Positions 54,145 through 63,561 of a DNA stretch of 64,000 nt are shown here, in pieces. The notes below the pieces were generated by a model that was given only the letters and a program-made list of their open reading frames with translations, was not told the origin of the DNA and made no database searches. The position numbers and the translations under genes are program-made. Source of the DNA: Photobacterium proteolyticum (GTDB taxonomy: Bacteria > Pseudomonadota > Gammaproteobacteria > Enterobacterales > Vibrionaceae); assembly GCF_001939735.1 (NCBI RefSeq), contig NZ_MJIL01000092.1:132185-196184 (forward strand), read 5' to 3'. Each line of letters starts with the position of its first letter. Within the stretch, counting starts at the first letter, position 1.

Positions 54145-54190
54145 TCTGACAGCTCCGGGATCCGGCTCTTGTTACCCTTAGTTTAGTTGA

Positions 54191-54237
54191 TATACCCAAA
54201 CTATCTGAATCCTGCATCTTGAGGTGGTTTGGGTATA
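54191..54237. mobile_element. Internally deleted foldback-element copy inside the nuo operon
   Basis: TATACCCAAACTAT (54191-54204) resembles the left end of the 13613 element. The 31 bp at 54207-54237 match its right end (13849-13879) at 29 positions. The 47-bp remnant sits in the 103-bp gap between nuoI (54144) and nuoH (54248) and would form a hairpin in the operon mRNA. Confidence 0.8.
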
Positions 54238-54247
54238 CGTTCATCAG

Positions 54248-55234
54248 TTAGGTGAAAAACAGCCCAGTTATCATGATATTCAGCAGTGAGAGAGGTAACA
54301 GCACTTTCCAGCCAATGGTCATCAGCTGATCATAGCGATAGCGGGGGAAGGTAAATCGGATCCACATGATCAGATAGACGAAGAAAAAGACCTTGAGCAA
54401 AAACCAGATCACCGGTGGCAGCGGCAGCAATATCCCGTTCCAGCCACCGAAGAACAGCAACACGCACAGAACAGAAATCGTCAGCATGACGATATATTCA
54501 CTGGTCATGAAGAAGGTAAAACGTACTCCGCTGTATTCGGTATGATAGCCAGCAACCAAGTCACCTTCGGCCTCGGCAAGATCGAAGGGGATACGTTGTG
54601 CCTCGGCCAGTCCGGCAATAAAAAAGACAATAAAGCCGATCGGTTGTGTTACGACATTCCAGACATTTTCCTGCGCGATGACGATTTGGCTAAGGTTCAT
54701 CGATTCAGCCAGCATGATCACCCCAATCACCGCAAACCCCATCGGCACGGCATAGCTGATCATCTGGGCGCAGGTACGAAAGCTACCGAGCAGGGCATAC
54801 TTGTTGTTCGATGCCCAACCGCCAAAGATAACGCCGTAAATTTCCAGTCCTCCCACTCCGAGGATGTATAACAAGGCGACATTCATATCAGACAGATGGA
54901 GGTCTATTTGGGTATCAAAAATGGTGATGGGTTCTCCGAAGGGGATAGCGACAAAGACAGCAAAAGGTGGCACCAGTGACAGAAGTGGCGCGAGCTTGAA
55001 CAGAAAGCGGTCAGCCTGATCCGGAATGATATCTTCCTTGGTAAGCAGTTTTATCCCGTCGGCGATGGGTTGCAACAGTCCGTGCCAGCCAGTGCGCATA
55101 GGTCCAAGACGCTGCTGAATGTGGCCGGCAACCTTGCGTTCCATCCAGGTTAGTGGCACAGGCAGGATAAACAAAATTATTGTCAGCACAATGACCTTGG
55201 CCAGCATAACGAGAAAAACAAGCAAGAACTCCAT
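54248..55234 (-). CDS. nuoH: NADH-quinone oxidoreductase subunit H
   Basis: 328 residues, eight membrane helices. ERKVAGHIQQRLGPMRTGWHG is the family signature near the N-terminus, and FDLAEAEGDLVAGYHTEYSG is the conserved acidic loop at the quinone channel. It links the quinone site to the proton pathway. It follows nuoG by 3 bp. The 103-bp gap after it contains the foldback remnant. Confidence 0.97.
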   Translation of the reverse strand: MEFLLVFLVMLAKVIVLTIILFILPVPLTWMERKVAGHIQQRLGPMRTGWHGLLQPIADGIKLLTKEDIIPDQADRFLFKLAPLLSLVPPFAVFVAIPFGEPITIFDTQIDLHLSDMNVALLYILGVGGLEIYGVIFGGWASNNKYALLGSFRTCAQMISYAVPMGFAVIGVIMLAESMNLSQIVIAQENVWNVVTQPIGFIVFFIAGLAEAQRIPFDLAEAEGDLVAGYHTEYSGVRFTFFMTSEYIVMLTISVLCVLLFFGGWNGILLPLPPVIWFLLKVFFFVYLIMWIRFTFPRYRYDQLMTIGWKVLLPLSLLNIMITGLFFT

Positions 55235-55237
55235 TCT

Positions 55238-57889
55238 CTACTCCCGGTATACGCTGGCAAGGCAGGGAGTAGGTGATGGCGACATTGCCAAGTCATTGGG
55301 TAGTTTGGTCAGATCGCCGCTTATGACCAAAGTACTTTGTGTTGTCCGGCGAGTAATATGAACTGGTAGTATCAATGACTTACCAAGTTGGTTCTGATCA
55401 GAGTCATTGGGTGTATCGAAAGAGCGGTTATTGTAACGAACAAGTAACGGTTCATTTTGGTTGACTCTGAGTCTATTGGCATCGTGCTCGTGGATCTCAA
55501 TCCAGGCTTCTTTCTCAATATCATTAAGCTGAGAGGAAGCGGCAATAGGATCTTTGGAGTGGTACAGACTGGAAGCGGTCAGCAGTAGAAATGGCTGGCT
55601 ATTATCAGTTTGTGCTTCGGGTACTGGTGTTGTGTCCGGAACAAGCTCGTGTTCTATCTCAATAAGGGGAGAAGGCTGCACAAAAGCTTCACCACCCTGA
55701 TGACTGAATTGGTGACTGACTTGATGCTTGATTGGATGAGCCGGGACAGAACTTCGAAAGGCCAGGTTACTGTCTAGCTGGCTCCAATCTAATCCTTGGT
55801 AAGCGGGAAGCTGGTGACATATTTCATCGAAAATATGTAGTGGCTCCAAGCTTCCCAGCTCGCCTTGTTTTTCGAGACATTGCGTGACGAGTGAAAAGAT
55901 CTCGGCGTCGTACTTTGCGCTATTGCTGCTGTTGCGGTCGCCGTTTTTGTTAGTGCTGCTTTTGGTAGCAGAGTAGAAAGGACGAACACGCTGAACCCGG
56001 CCTTCGTTATTGGTGAAGGTACCGTCAGTTTCGGCGAAACTGAATCCCGGCAGGACAATATCAGCCACTTCCATTGTTGAATTCACAAATGCGCCCTGAT
56101 AAATCATCAGCTGAGGCCGTGGAATCCGAGAACTTGTGTTGTTGCTGGTGCCGTCAGGGTCAGTAATAAACGGCAGCTCCTGATCGACAACATAGAGAAT
56201 CTCGGGAGGTGTCGAAGAGGTTACTAGCGCTTGCGATGGCCCCTGCCAGTTTGATGCGATATCTAGTGCGCCCAGTCCATTGCTATGTTGGAACAAAAAC
56301 TGGAACTGCACGTTCGAGGATATTTGCTGAAGTATTTCTTGAAGCTGGACAAGAGTATTGGCAGTGGCCTTTGTATTCGCACCAGTAAGAAGATCGGAGC
56401 CGATAAGCAAGCTGATACTTTTGGCAGATGCCAGCCTATCGCTGATATCTTTTAGCTCGGGGGGCACAGACTGCAATTCATCGGAGCCTTGTGTTTTAGT
56501 ACTTCGATTTTCTGTTGATTGATCTTTTTCTGCTAGTTGATCATTTTTTAGCTGCGAGAGCAGTTGCTGCAGCAAGGCTAACTCGTGGCCCGGTGGATAG
56601 CGTATATAGGCCTTGGCGAGTAAATCCAGTCGACTCTGGCGTGTTGAGGCAAGCAGCAGTGTAAATGGCTGGCGAGTAAAAACACTTCGTAGCAGATACT
56701 CGGAGACAGGGTTCTGTTCCCCGATATTGCAGCCAAGCACGAAAACGCAATCGCTGTTAAAGAGCTCTGAAATAGGCTTGTTGGTATAGGCTTGGCCTAG
56801 CAGGCTGTTTAACGCGTGCTGGTAGCCGGGCTGAAAGTCGTGCTGGTAGATATCGTTACCGCAGTAGATCTGTTCGCTGGCAAAGACCTTGCTGATAAAT
56901 TGATGAAATCGAAATAGCACCTCGTTGGTCATCCGGGCAGAGATCACACCGGTTGCAGAGGCTCCTTGTTGTATAAGAGGCTGTAGATTTTCTTTGAGGG
57001 CGTCTAATGCCTCATCCCAAGAGACTGCCTGTAGCTCGTTGTCTTTTCTCACCATGGGTTGGGTGATCCGCGGGGCTTTATCAACAAAGTCGATACCAAA
57101 TCTACCTTTGGTGCAGAGTAGCTCTTTGTTGACGGCGCTGGTGGGCTTGGCTTTGACCCGGACAAGCTGATTGTTTCTTGTTTCGGCGCTGATCTGACAA
57201 CCGGTACCGCAATGGGGGCAAATTGTCTCTGTCGTGATCAGATCCCAGGGTCTGGCTTTGTAACGGTATTCGACTCTCATTAAGGCCCCGACAGGGCAGA
57301 CTTCGATACAATTACCGCAGTGATCGCAGCTGTTGAGGTTATTGTCAAAACCGGTTTCGAGGCAATCGGCACCGCGCCCGATCACGCCGATGGCGCTGGC
57401 ACCGACGACTTCATCACACACCCGGACACAACGTTGGCACTGTATACAGCGATTAGAGTTGGCGACAATGACTTTGTTGAGGATTGGATCCTTGTCGGTA
57501 AAGACGCGTTTGTTTTCCTCAAAGTAACTCACACGAGGGCCGTGATCTAAAACGGTGTCCTGCAGTTCACACTCGCCACCCTTGTCGCAGATAGGGCAGT
57601 CGAGCGGGTGATTGGTAAGCAACAACTTGATAGTTGACTGCCTTGCCTGGGTAGCCCGGTCGCCGTCTGTATTGACCACCATGCCATCGGTGATGAGGGT
57701 GGCACAGGATGGTTGCAGGCGAGGGATGCCTTCAATTTCGACCAGGCAGACACGGCATGAGGCGACAGGTTTTAGCAACTGATGGTTGCAGAACGTAGGC
57801 AGGTTAAGGCCAAGCTGCCGCGTCGCCTCCAGAATGGTTATATCCGGTGTAAACTCATGGCATACACCGTTAATCGTCACTTTAATCAT
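55238..57889 (-). CDS. nuoG: NADH-quinone oxidoreductase subunit G
   Basis: 883 residues from ATG 57887-57889 (MIKVTINGVCHEF); an upstream in-frame ATG inside nuoF (57955) is rejected. The N-terminal part binds [2Fe-2S] (CNHQLLKPVASCRVC) and two [4Fe-4S] clusters (CPICDKGGECELQD, CIQCQRCVRVCDE, CDHCGNCIEVCPVGAL). CPHCGTGC and the later LLCTKGRFG provide the extra N7 cluster ligands. The rest is a molybdopterin-oxidoreductase-like domain without cofactor function. Low-complexity insertions (EKDQSTENRSTKTQGSDE near 460; SSTNKNGDRNSSNS near 640) are unusual. It overlaps nuoF by 8 bp. Confidence 0.95.
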   Translation of the reverse strand: MIKVTINGVCHEFTPDITILEATRQLGLNLPTFCNHQLLKPVASCRVCLVEIEGIPRLQPSCATLITDGMVVNTDGDRATQARQSTIKLLLTNHPLDCPICDKGGECELQDTVLDHGPRVSYFEENKRVFTDKDPILNKVIVANSNRCIQCQRCVRVCDEVVGASAIGVIGRGADCLETGFDNNLNSCDHCGNCIEVCPVGALMRVEYRYKARPWDLITTETICPHCGTGCQISAETRNNQLVRVKAKPTSAVNKELLCTKGRFGIDFVDKAPRITQPMVRKDNELQAVSWDEALDALKENLQPLIQQGASATGVISARMTNEVLFRFHQFISKVFASEQIYCGNDIYQHDFQPGYQHALNSLLGQAYTNKPISELFNSDCVFVLGCNIGEQNPVSEYLLRSVFTRQPFTLLLASTRQSRLDLLAKAYIRYPPGHELALLQQLLSQLKNDQLAEKDQSTENRSTKTQGSDELQSVPPELKDISDRLASAKSISLLIGSDLLTGANTKATANTLVQLQEILQQISSNVQFQFLFQHSNGLGALDIASNWQGPSQALVTSSTPPEILYVVDQELPFITDPDGTSNNTSSRIPRPQLMIYQGAFVNSTMEVADIVLPGFSFAETDGTFTNNEGRVQRVRPFYSATKSSTNKNGDRNSSNSAKYDAEIFSLVTQCLEKQGELGSLEPLHIFDEICHQLPAYQGLDWSQLDSNLAFRSSVPAHPIKHQVSHQFSHQGGEAFVQPSPLIEIEHELVPDTTPVPEAQTDNSQPFLLLTASSLYHSKDPIAASSQLNDIEKEAWIEIHEHDANRLRVNQNEPLLVRYNNRSFDTPNDSDQNQLGKSLILPVHITRRTTQSTLVISGDLTKLPNDLAMSPSPTPCLASVYRE

Positions 57890-59168
57890 GGTCAATGCTG
57901 CCCTCTGATTTAAGGGTAGCACGGGCATCAATTCGTTCAGTGAACTCCGATTCAAAGTGCTTCAGAGCAGCCCGCAACGCCATGATTGCACCATCGGCCA
58001 GGGCGCAGAATGAGTTGCCGGCGATATTTTCACACAGGCTATGGAGCTGAGACAGGTCATCTTGCGTTGCAGTACCATCAGCAAAGCGGCGTAAGATTTT
58101 TACGGCCCACAAGGTCCCTTCGCGACAGGGCGAGCATTTTCCGCAGGATTCATGGCTGAAAAACTCCATTGTTCGCTTGGTCACCTCAACGATTGAAGCA
58201 CTGTTGTCCATGACGATGACGCCTGCCGAACCCAGCATCGAGCCAGCAGCGGCCAGGGTGTCGAAGTCCATGGCGATATCGACCTGATCGGCTGGCAGCA
58301 TCGGGGCCGAGACACCACCGGGGATCACTGCTTTCAACTGGTAACCCTCACGGCAGCCTCTACCATGGACTTCAATTAGCTCGCGAAGTGAAACGCCCAT
58401 TGGCAGTTCATACAGACCCGGCTTATTCACTTGGCCGCTAAGGCAATACAGTTTTGGTCCGGGGCTTTTTTCCGGTCCGATAGCGGCAAACCATTCTGCA
58501 CCGTTGGTGAAAATGGATGGAATGCAGGCGAGGGTTTCGACGTTGTTGACTACCGTCGGGCTGGCACAATAGCCCTTGATGGCCGGAAACGGCGGTTTCA
58601 GCCTTGGCTCGCCACGGTAGCCTTCGAGTGACTGCAACAATGCCGTTTCTTCGCCGCAGATATAGGCACCGGCGTTGCGGTGGATGTAAATCTCCAGATC
58701 GAAGCCAGAGCCGAGAATGTTTGCTCCCAACAACCCCTGTTCTCTTGCCGAGTCTATTGCTTTCTGAAGGCGTTCAAGCGCAAGACGAAACTCATAGCGA
58801 AGGTAGATATAGGCCCGGTGAGCACCGATGGCGTAGGCAGCAATTGCCATCCCTTCAAGCAACTGGTGTGGGTCTTGTTCCATCAGGAACTTGTCTTTGA
58901 AGGTGCCGGGTTCGCCTTCGTCGGCGTTGCAGCATAGGTAGCGCTGGCTGGGACTGTCAGCCGGAATAAATGACCACTTCAGACCGGTCGGGAAACCGGC
59001 TCCACCACGACCGCGCAAGTTGGAGGCTTTGACCTGGCCGATAACATCGGCGGGTTTGTAGCTATTGAGCACTTTGCGCCAGGCCTCGTAACCACCATTG
59101 GCCTGATAGACATCAAGCTGCCAGGCGTTGTCTCGGGTAGCATTTTTTAAAAGGACAGGTTCAAACAT
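57882..59168 (-). CDS. nuoF: NADH-quinone oxidoreductase subunit F (NADH- and FMN-binding)
   Basis: 428 residues. GRGGAGFPTGLKWSF binds NADH, CNADEGEPGTFKD lies in the FMN pocket, and ESCGKCSPCREGT with a later Cys (NSFCAL) binds the [4Fe-4S] cluster N3. It accepts electrons from NADH. It overlaps nuoE by 8 bp and nuoG by 8 bp, indicating coupled translation. Confidence 0.98.
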   Translation of the reverse strand: MFEPVLLKNATRDNAWQLDVYQANGGYEAWRKVLNSYKPADVIGQVKASNLRGRGGAGFPTGLKWSFIPADSPSQRYLCCNADEGEPGTFKDKFLMEQDPHQLLEGMAIAAYAIGAHRAYIYLRYEFRLALERLQKAIDSAREQGLLGANILGSGFDLEIYIHRNAGAYICGEETALLQSLEGYRGEPRLKPPFPAIKGYCASPTVVNNVETLACIPSIFTNGAEWFAAIGPEKSPGPKLYCLSGQVNKPGLYELPMGVSLRELIEVHGRGCREGYQLKAVIPGGVSAPMLPADQVDIAMDFDTLAAAGSMLGSAGVIVMDNSASIVEVTKRTMEFFSHESCGKCSPCREGTLWAVKILRRFADGTATQDDLSQLHSLCENIAGNSFCALADGAIMALRAALKHFESEFTERIDARATLKSEGSIDHD

Positions 59169-59697
59169 TGCGCACCTTAATGATTTTATCGGCCTCGGAC
59201 TGGTGCCATCCTGCTGGCGCTTGGGTGTGCTCTATGAGTTGAGCCAGCAGTTGCCGGAGCTGGGGCTCGCTCAACTGCTCAATATATGGGTCATTGTTAA
59301 CCTGTAGGACGGGGGCTTTATCACAGGCGCCGAGACACTCAACAGCTGAAAGGGTAAAGCGTCCGTCCGGTGTGGTTTGCTCTTGTTCGATCGCCAAGGT
59401 CTGTTTGATCTCGTTCATTAACTTTTCGGCGTTGGCAAGCATGCAGGAGACATTGGTGCAGAGTTGAAGGTGACAACTGCCAATTGGCCGGGTGTGGTAG
59501 AGGCTGTAAAAACTGGCTACTTCATAGACTTGAACCGGGGGAAGCTCGAGAATATCGGCCACTTCCTGCATGATCTGAGTGCTCAGGTAGCCATATTCTT
59601 GTTGGGCGAGATGGAGTGCCGGCATCAGTGCCGAGCGTCGTATGGGATAGATACGGCAGATTTCTTCAACTTCGTGTTTGAATTGTTCTCTGTTCAT
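59161..59697 (-). CDS. nuoE: NADH-quinone oxidoreductase subunit E
   Basis: 178 residues from ATG 59695-59697 (MNREQFKHEVEEICRIYPIR). A longer in-frame start inside nuoD is rejected because the extra residues are out-of-frame nuoD coding sequence. The thioredoxin-like domain binds [2Fe-2S] N1a through LQLCTNVSCM and VECLGACDKAP. It partners NuoF. It starts 35 bp after nuoD. Confidence 0.96.
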   Translation of the reverse strand: MNREQFKHEVEEICRIYPIRRSALMPALHLAQQEYGYLSTQIMQEVADILELPPVQVYEVASFYSLYHTRPIGSCHLQLCTNVSCMLANAEKLMNEIKQTLAIEQEQTTPDGRFTLSAVECLGACDKAPVLQVNNDPYIEQLSEPQLRQLLAQLIEHTQAPAGWHQSEADKIIKVRNV

Positions 59698-59732
59698 GCC
59701 AGCAACTCCCACAAGTTGGTCGTATTTGCCTG

Positions 59733-60938
59733 TTATTTGTCGACTTCGGCCATCACAGGATCCAGACTGCCAACTATGGCTATCAGATCGGCCAGATAGC
59801 AGTCTTTGCACATTGGCTGCATCGCCTGAAGATTCACAAATGACGGAGCCCGCACCTTGACCCGGAAGGGGATCGCACTACCGTCACTAATAATGTAGTA
59901 CCCCAGTTCTCCTTTGGGGGCTTCGATGGCCTCGTACCATTCTCCTTTGGGAACTTCGATGCCGTGGGCGGCCAGCTTGAACTGGTGGATCAGTGCTTCC
60001 ATTGACTTTTTGACTTCGGTTTTATCGCTCGGAAAGGCAATCTCCGGGGCGTCGATTTGAAAACGGCCTTCGGGCATCTGTTCAAGGCACTGCACGATCA
60101 TTTTCAGGCTTTGTTTCATCTCTTCCATCCGGCACCACCAGCGATCGTAACAATCGCCGTTGTGGCTGACGATGACGTCAAAATCGAGCCGGTCATAGAT
60201 TTCATAGGGTTTGTCGCGCCGAATATCCCAGTCAACGCCTGAGGCGCGCAGGCAAGGCCCGCTTAGTCCCCAGTCAATGGCATCTTCCGTACTGATCACA
60301 CCAATACCTTTGGTGCGTTTGGCAAACATCCGGTTATTGCTGAGCAGTTGCTCGTAATCACTGATCCGTTTGCCGAAAATCTGGCAAAATTCTGCTGTTC
60401 TGTCGGTGAAACCGTCTGGCAGATCTTCGCGAACGCCACCGACTCGGCAATAGCTGCTCATCATACGGCTACCGGAAACCATCTCCATCAGATCCATCAC
60501 CATTTCCCGTTCACGCATGGTGTAGAGCAGGGCGGTCATAGCGCCCAAGTCCATTGGCAGGGCTCCGGTGATCAGCAGGTGGCCGGAAATGCGTGACAGC
60601 TCAGCCATCAGTACCCGAATGTATTGCGCTCGCTCTGGTGCTTTTATTCCAAGCAGGTTTTCTACTGCCCTGACAAAGCCCAGGTTGTTGGATGCCTGAC
60701 ACAGGTAATCGAGCCTGTCGGTAAGCGGAATAGTTTGGGTATAGGTGCCTGCCTCGGCCATTTTCTCAAAGGCTCGATGCAGGTAGCCGATGATAGGATC
60801 GGCTTTCACGATACGCTCGCCCTCCATTTCGAGCAGTATACGCAACACGCCGTGGGTACTTGGATGCTGCGGCCCGAGATTGAGCAACAGATCTTTGGTC
60901 AGGCCGTCATCGGCATTGAGTTGGGTTACGGCGGTCAC
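59733..60938 (-). CDS. nuoD: NADH-quinone oxidoreductase subunit D
   Basis: 401 residues, encoded separately from nuoC (they are fused in E. coli). It starts at GTG 60936-60938 immediately after the nuoC stop, with GGAAGGAG upstream. LGPQHPSTHGVLR near the N-terminus forms part of the quinone site, and the wording is that of the 49-kDa family related to NiFe hydrogenases. It sits at the junction of peripheral and membrane arms. Confidence 0.97.
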   Translation of the reverse strand: MTAVTQLNADDGLTKDLLLNLGPQHPSTHGVLRILLEMEGERIVKADPIIGYLHRAFEKMAEAGTYTQTIPLTDRLDYLCQASNNLGFVRAVENLLGIKAPERAQYIRVLMAELSRISGHLLITGALPMDLGAMTALLYTMREREMVMDLMEMVSGSRMMSSYCRVGGVREDLPDGFTDRTAEFCQIFGKRISDYEQLLSNNRMFAKRTKGIGVISTEDAIDWGLSGPCLRASGVDWDIRRDKPYEIYDRLDFDVIVSHNGDCYDRWWCRMEEMKQSLKMIVQCLEQMPEGRFQIDAPEIAFPSDKTEVKKSMEALIHQFKLAAHGIEVPKGEWYEAIEAPKGELGYYIISDGSAIPFRVKVRAPSFVNLQAMQPMCKDCYLADLIAIVGSLDPVMAEVDK

Positions 60939-61466
60939 CTAGTTGTCTCCTTCCGGTTCTGGTTCACCAAAGGGATTTAAATCGTCTTGATAGCCGCGGA
61001 CGGGAAAATCTTTTCGCAGCGGAAAGCCCTTAAAATCGTCATCCATATAAATCCGCTTAAGGCTGGGATGATCGGAAAAGACGATGCCGAACATGTCGAA
61101 GGCCTCGCGTTCATGCCAGTCGGCGCAGCTCCAGATTTTTGAGACCGTTGGTATTGTTGCGCCTTCAGCTAGCGGGCATTTGAGCCGGATGCGATGGTTG
61201 AGTTCGATTGAAAACAGATGGTAGACCACTTCGAACCGTGGCTCTCGGCCAAGGAAATCGACACCGCCGATATCAGAGAGAAAGTTGAATTTGAATTTAG
61301 GGTCTTGTTTGAGTTGCTGGCAAAGAGTGATGAGCTTTTTTGGTGGTACCACCAATGTCGGCATATCGATACAGCTGGCATCGAGGCTGATACCGTCCAT
61401 GCCGGTATCATTCAGAAGATCGGCAATATGCTCGGAGAGAGTATTGTCGTTAAGCGAGCGGCTCAT
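60939..61466 (-). CDS. nuoC: NADH-quinone oxidoreductase subunit C
   Basis: 175 residues. The 30-kDa signature is present: [20 protein letters not shown] followed by RKDFPVRGY near the end. It scaffolds the peripheral arm together with NuoD. It overlaps nuoB by 4 bp and abuts nuoD directly. Confidence 0.96.
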   Translation of the reverse strand: MSRSLNDNTLSEHIADLLNDTGMDGISLDASCIDMPTLVVPPKKLITLCQQLKQDPKFKFNFLSDIGGVDFLGREPRFEVVYHLFSIELNHRIRLKCPLAEGATIPTVSKIWSCADWHEREAFDMFGIVFSDHPSLKRIYMDDDFKGFPLRKDFPVRGYQDDLNPFGEPEPEGDN

Positions 61467-62029
61467 GATGATTTAAGCCCTCCAAGATCTCGCGGTTTGG
61501 CAGCTTGAGCGATAATCTTTTGGCCTGTTATATCTTGGCCTGTTTCGGGATCAAACCGACGCAAGACCCGGCCTTGTTTGATTTTCTCCTGCAGCATGAT
61601 GATACCCTGCATCAGGGCTTCTGGCCTAGGCGGGCAACCCGGTACATATACGTCGACCGGGATCAGGCGTTCTACGCCCTGTACGACGGCATAGTTGTTG
61701 TAGACGCCGCCGGAGATAGCACAGGATCCCATGGCGATAACCCAGCGAGGCTCGGGCATTTGGTCGTAGAGCAGTTTGACTATCGGGGCGAATTTCTTGT
61801 TGACCGTACCAGCTACAATCATGACATCAGATTGTCTGGGTGACGGTCTGAACACGACACCGAAACGGTCAAGGTCGTAACGGGAGCAGCCTGTTGCAAT
61901 CATCTCGATGGCGCAGCAGGCGATGCCGAACATTTCCGGCCAGAGTGCCGAACTCCGGCTCCAGTTGATAATATTGTCAACCGAGGTAAATAGCAGGTTG
62001 TTGGGAAAGCGGTTATCTAAGACTCCCAT
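61463..62029 (-). CDS. nuoB: NADH-quinone oxidoreductase subunit B
   Basis: 188 residues. The ligands of the terminal cluster N2 are visible: the tandem Cys in [13 protein letters not shown], the Cys in [10 protein letters not shown] and that in [10 protein letters not shown]. It passes electrons to the quinone. It overlaps nuoA by 13 bp and nuoC by 4 bp. Confidence 0.98.
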   Translation of the reverse strand: MGVLDNRFPNNLLFTSVDNIINWSRSSALWPEMFGIACCAIEMIATGCSRYDLDRFGVVFRPSPRQSDVMIVAGTVNKKFAPIVKLLYDQMPEPRWVIAMGSCAISGGVYNNYAVVQGVERLIPVDVYVPGCPPRPEALMQGIIMLQEKIKQGRVLRRFDPETGQDITGQKIIAQAAKPRDLGGLKSS

Positions 62030-62382
62030 TCTAATGCTCCTTTAGCCCAGGCATAGACAAACCCGACCAACAGCACGAAGAGAAAGACCATCATTTCGAT
62101 GTAACCGAAAAGGCCAATGCTTTTTAGCACCACAGCCCAGGGAAACAGGAACAAGGTTTCGACATCAAAGATGATGAACAAAATACCGATCACAAAATAG
62201 TGAACCTTGAACTGGCCGATAGCAGCATCACCGATAGGCTTAACACCACACTCATAGGGCTGGTTTTTGGCAGGATAGGGATTATGCGGGCGGATCAACG
62301 AGGAAACTGTGAGTATCAACAGCGCCAGCAGGGAGACAAACCCTGTCATAAGCAAAACCGGAAGATAATCTGAAAGTACCAT
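62017..62382 (-). CDS. nuoA: NADH-quinone oxidoreductase subunit A
   Basis: 121 residues from ATG 62380-62382 ([16 protein letters not shown]), with GGGGAA upstream. A longer frame to 62436 is not needed, because this length is usual for short NuoA proteins. Three membrane helices; [21 protein letters not shown] contains the conserved Cys loop near the quinone site, and [12 protein letters not shown] is diagnostic. First gene of the operon. The promoter must lie in 62383-62594. The repeat AAAGTTATTG at 62503-62512 and 62517-62526 is the only pattern seen there. Confidence 0.96.
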   Translation of the reverse strand: MVLSDYLPVLLMTGFVSLLALLILTVSSLIRPHNPYPAKNQPYECGVKPIGDAAIGQFKVHYFVIGILFIIFDVETLFLFPWAVVLKSIGLFGYIEMMVFLFVLLVGFVYAWAKGALEWES

Positions 62383-62594
62383 AGCATTCCCCGCATCAGC
62401 CTTATATGTTGAGTATAGCCATTGTGGCTTGGGCAACGAGTCAGCGACAGTTGGTGCGAGCCGCCAGCAATCGATGTGCCTGACACCGAGGTGATAGTGA
62501 ATAAAGTTATTGCACGAAAGTTATTGTGTGAGAATTAGGGCGTGAAACTCATCGCAGGCGGTAAAGGAGTTCTGTGTTGCTTTTAGGGAAGGAG

Positions 62595-62618
62595 GAGTGA
62601 GGCCGTATTGCCTCACTC
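62595..62618 (-). terminator. Stem-loop downstream of the lipoprotein gene
   Basis: GAGTGAGGC (62595-62603) pairs perfectly with GCCTCACTC (62610-62618). It lies 20 bp past the lipoprotein stop and upstream of nuoA. The minus-strand tail CTCCTTCCC is poor in T, so termination may be incomplete and the operon may receive some read-through. Confidence 0.6.
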
Positions 62619-62638
62619 TTGGAGCGTAGTAATGATAG

Positions 62639-63265
62639 TTACTCGGGGCGGGTCGAAATCAGGCGTGTATTCTTTTCTGCAAGCGGTTCGGGGCTGAAAG
62701 CAAGGTTATATAGATCGGGGTGCCTTTCATCGAACAGGGCCTTGTCACGGCTGTATGCATTGCTATAGGTAATCACACCATAACCGCTTGGGTATTCGAT
62801 ATTCCACAATTTACTTTTTGCCACCAGGCTAGAAGTGATGAACTGACCAATGTAGGTGACTCGTCCCGGCTCAATCGAAAAGGCGAGGCCAAGATCATCC
62901 CTGGATTTAGAAGTGATCGTTTTTGAGCCGTTGCTCCCCTTGAATCCGATGCAGAAGAGCTCGTATTCACCGGCTGGTAAAGGTAGCGAAAAGAGCTGGC
63001 CTTTAAGAGAGTCAGTAATGAAATCTGAATCAGCGTTGTTATTTACCAGGGTTATGACGTCGTCATGACCTTTTTGACGAATATAGAGTGTGGTCACCAG
63101 CCCTTCGCCCGATGATGGCCAGACTGTGGTTGCACTCAGGCTGCCGGTCAGATAGCCCTTGTTGTATTCGGTGGTTTCACCGTATTTTTCCGGGATCGAA
63201 ATGTCTACCCCTGAACTACATCCTAGTAATAACGTAATGGTATAAAGGAAAAAGATAATTCTCAT
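62639..63265 (-). CDS. Lipoprotein of unknown function, 208 aa
   Basis: The signal peptide MRIIFFLYTITLLLGC has a lipobox ending at Cys16. The mature part is beta-rich: SLPLPAGEYELFCIGFKGSN, RVTYIGQFITSS and SGYGVITYSNAYSRDKALFD. The phrase PAGEYEL followed by PGRVTYIG is common in small carboxypeptidase-like/DUF beta-sandwich lipoproteins. No specific family is assigned. It is transcribed in the same direction as nuo but separated by a hairpin and about 250 bp. Confidence 0.78.
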   Translation of the reverse strand: MRIIFFLYTITLLLGCSSGVDISIPEKYGETTEYNKGYLTGSLSATTVWPSSGEGLVTTLYIRQKGHDDVITLVNNNADSDFITDSLKGQLFSLPLPAGEYELFCIGFKGSNGSKTITSKSRDDLGLAFSIEPGRVTYIGQFITSSLVAKSKLWNIEYPSGYGVITYSNAYSRDKALFDERHPDLYNLAFSPEPLAEKNTRLISTRPE

Positions 63266-63561
63266 TGGTTATTTATCCTTGCTATCCCTGCCCTGCGCGG
63301 TGATCAGCATTTGGTCATCTAGTGGGTATGTTAGCGCCCTGATATGACAATATTGCCCTCATATATGCCACAATTCGCATTGTCTGGCACTCACTAATTG
63401 CATTTTGATGCTAATACCCATCAAATTTATGAGCAACTGCTCGAATTCTGTAACTTACGGGAAGAAGATGAGGCGTAACGGTTACTTAGGTGTCGCCGTA
63501 TTGAACAGAGAGTGGGAAGCTGTGGTAAGGTAGGCGCGTTATTTTTTAATTGATAAGTAGA

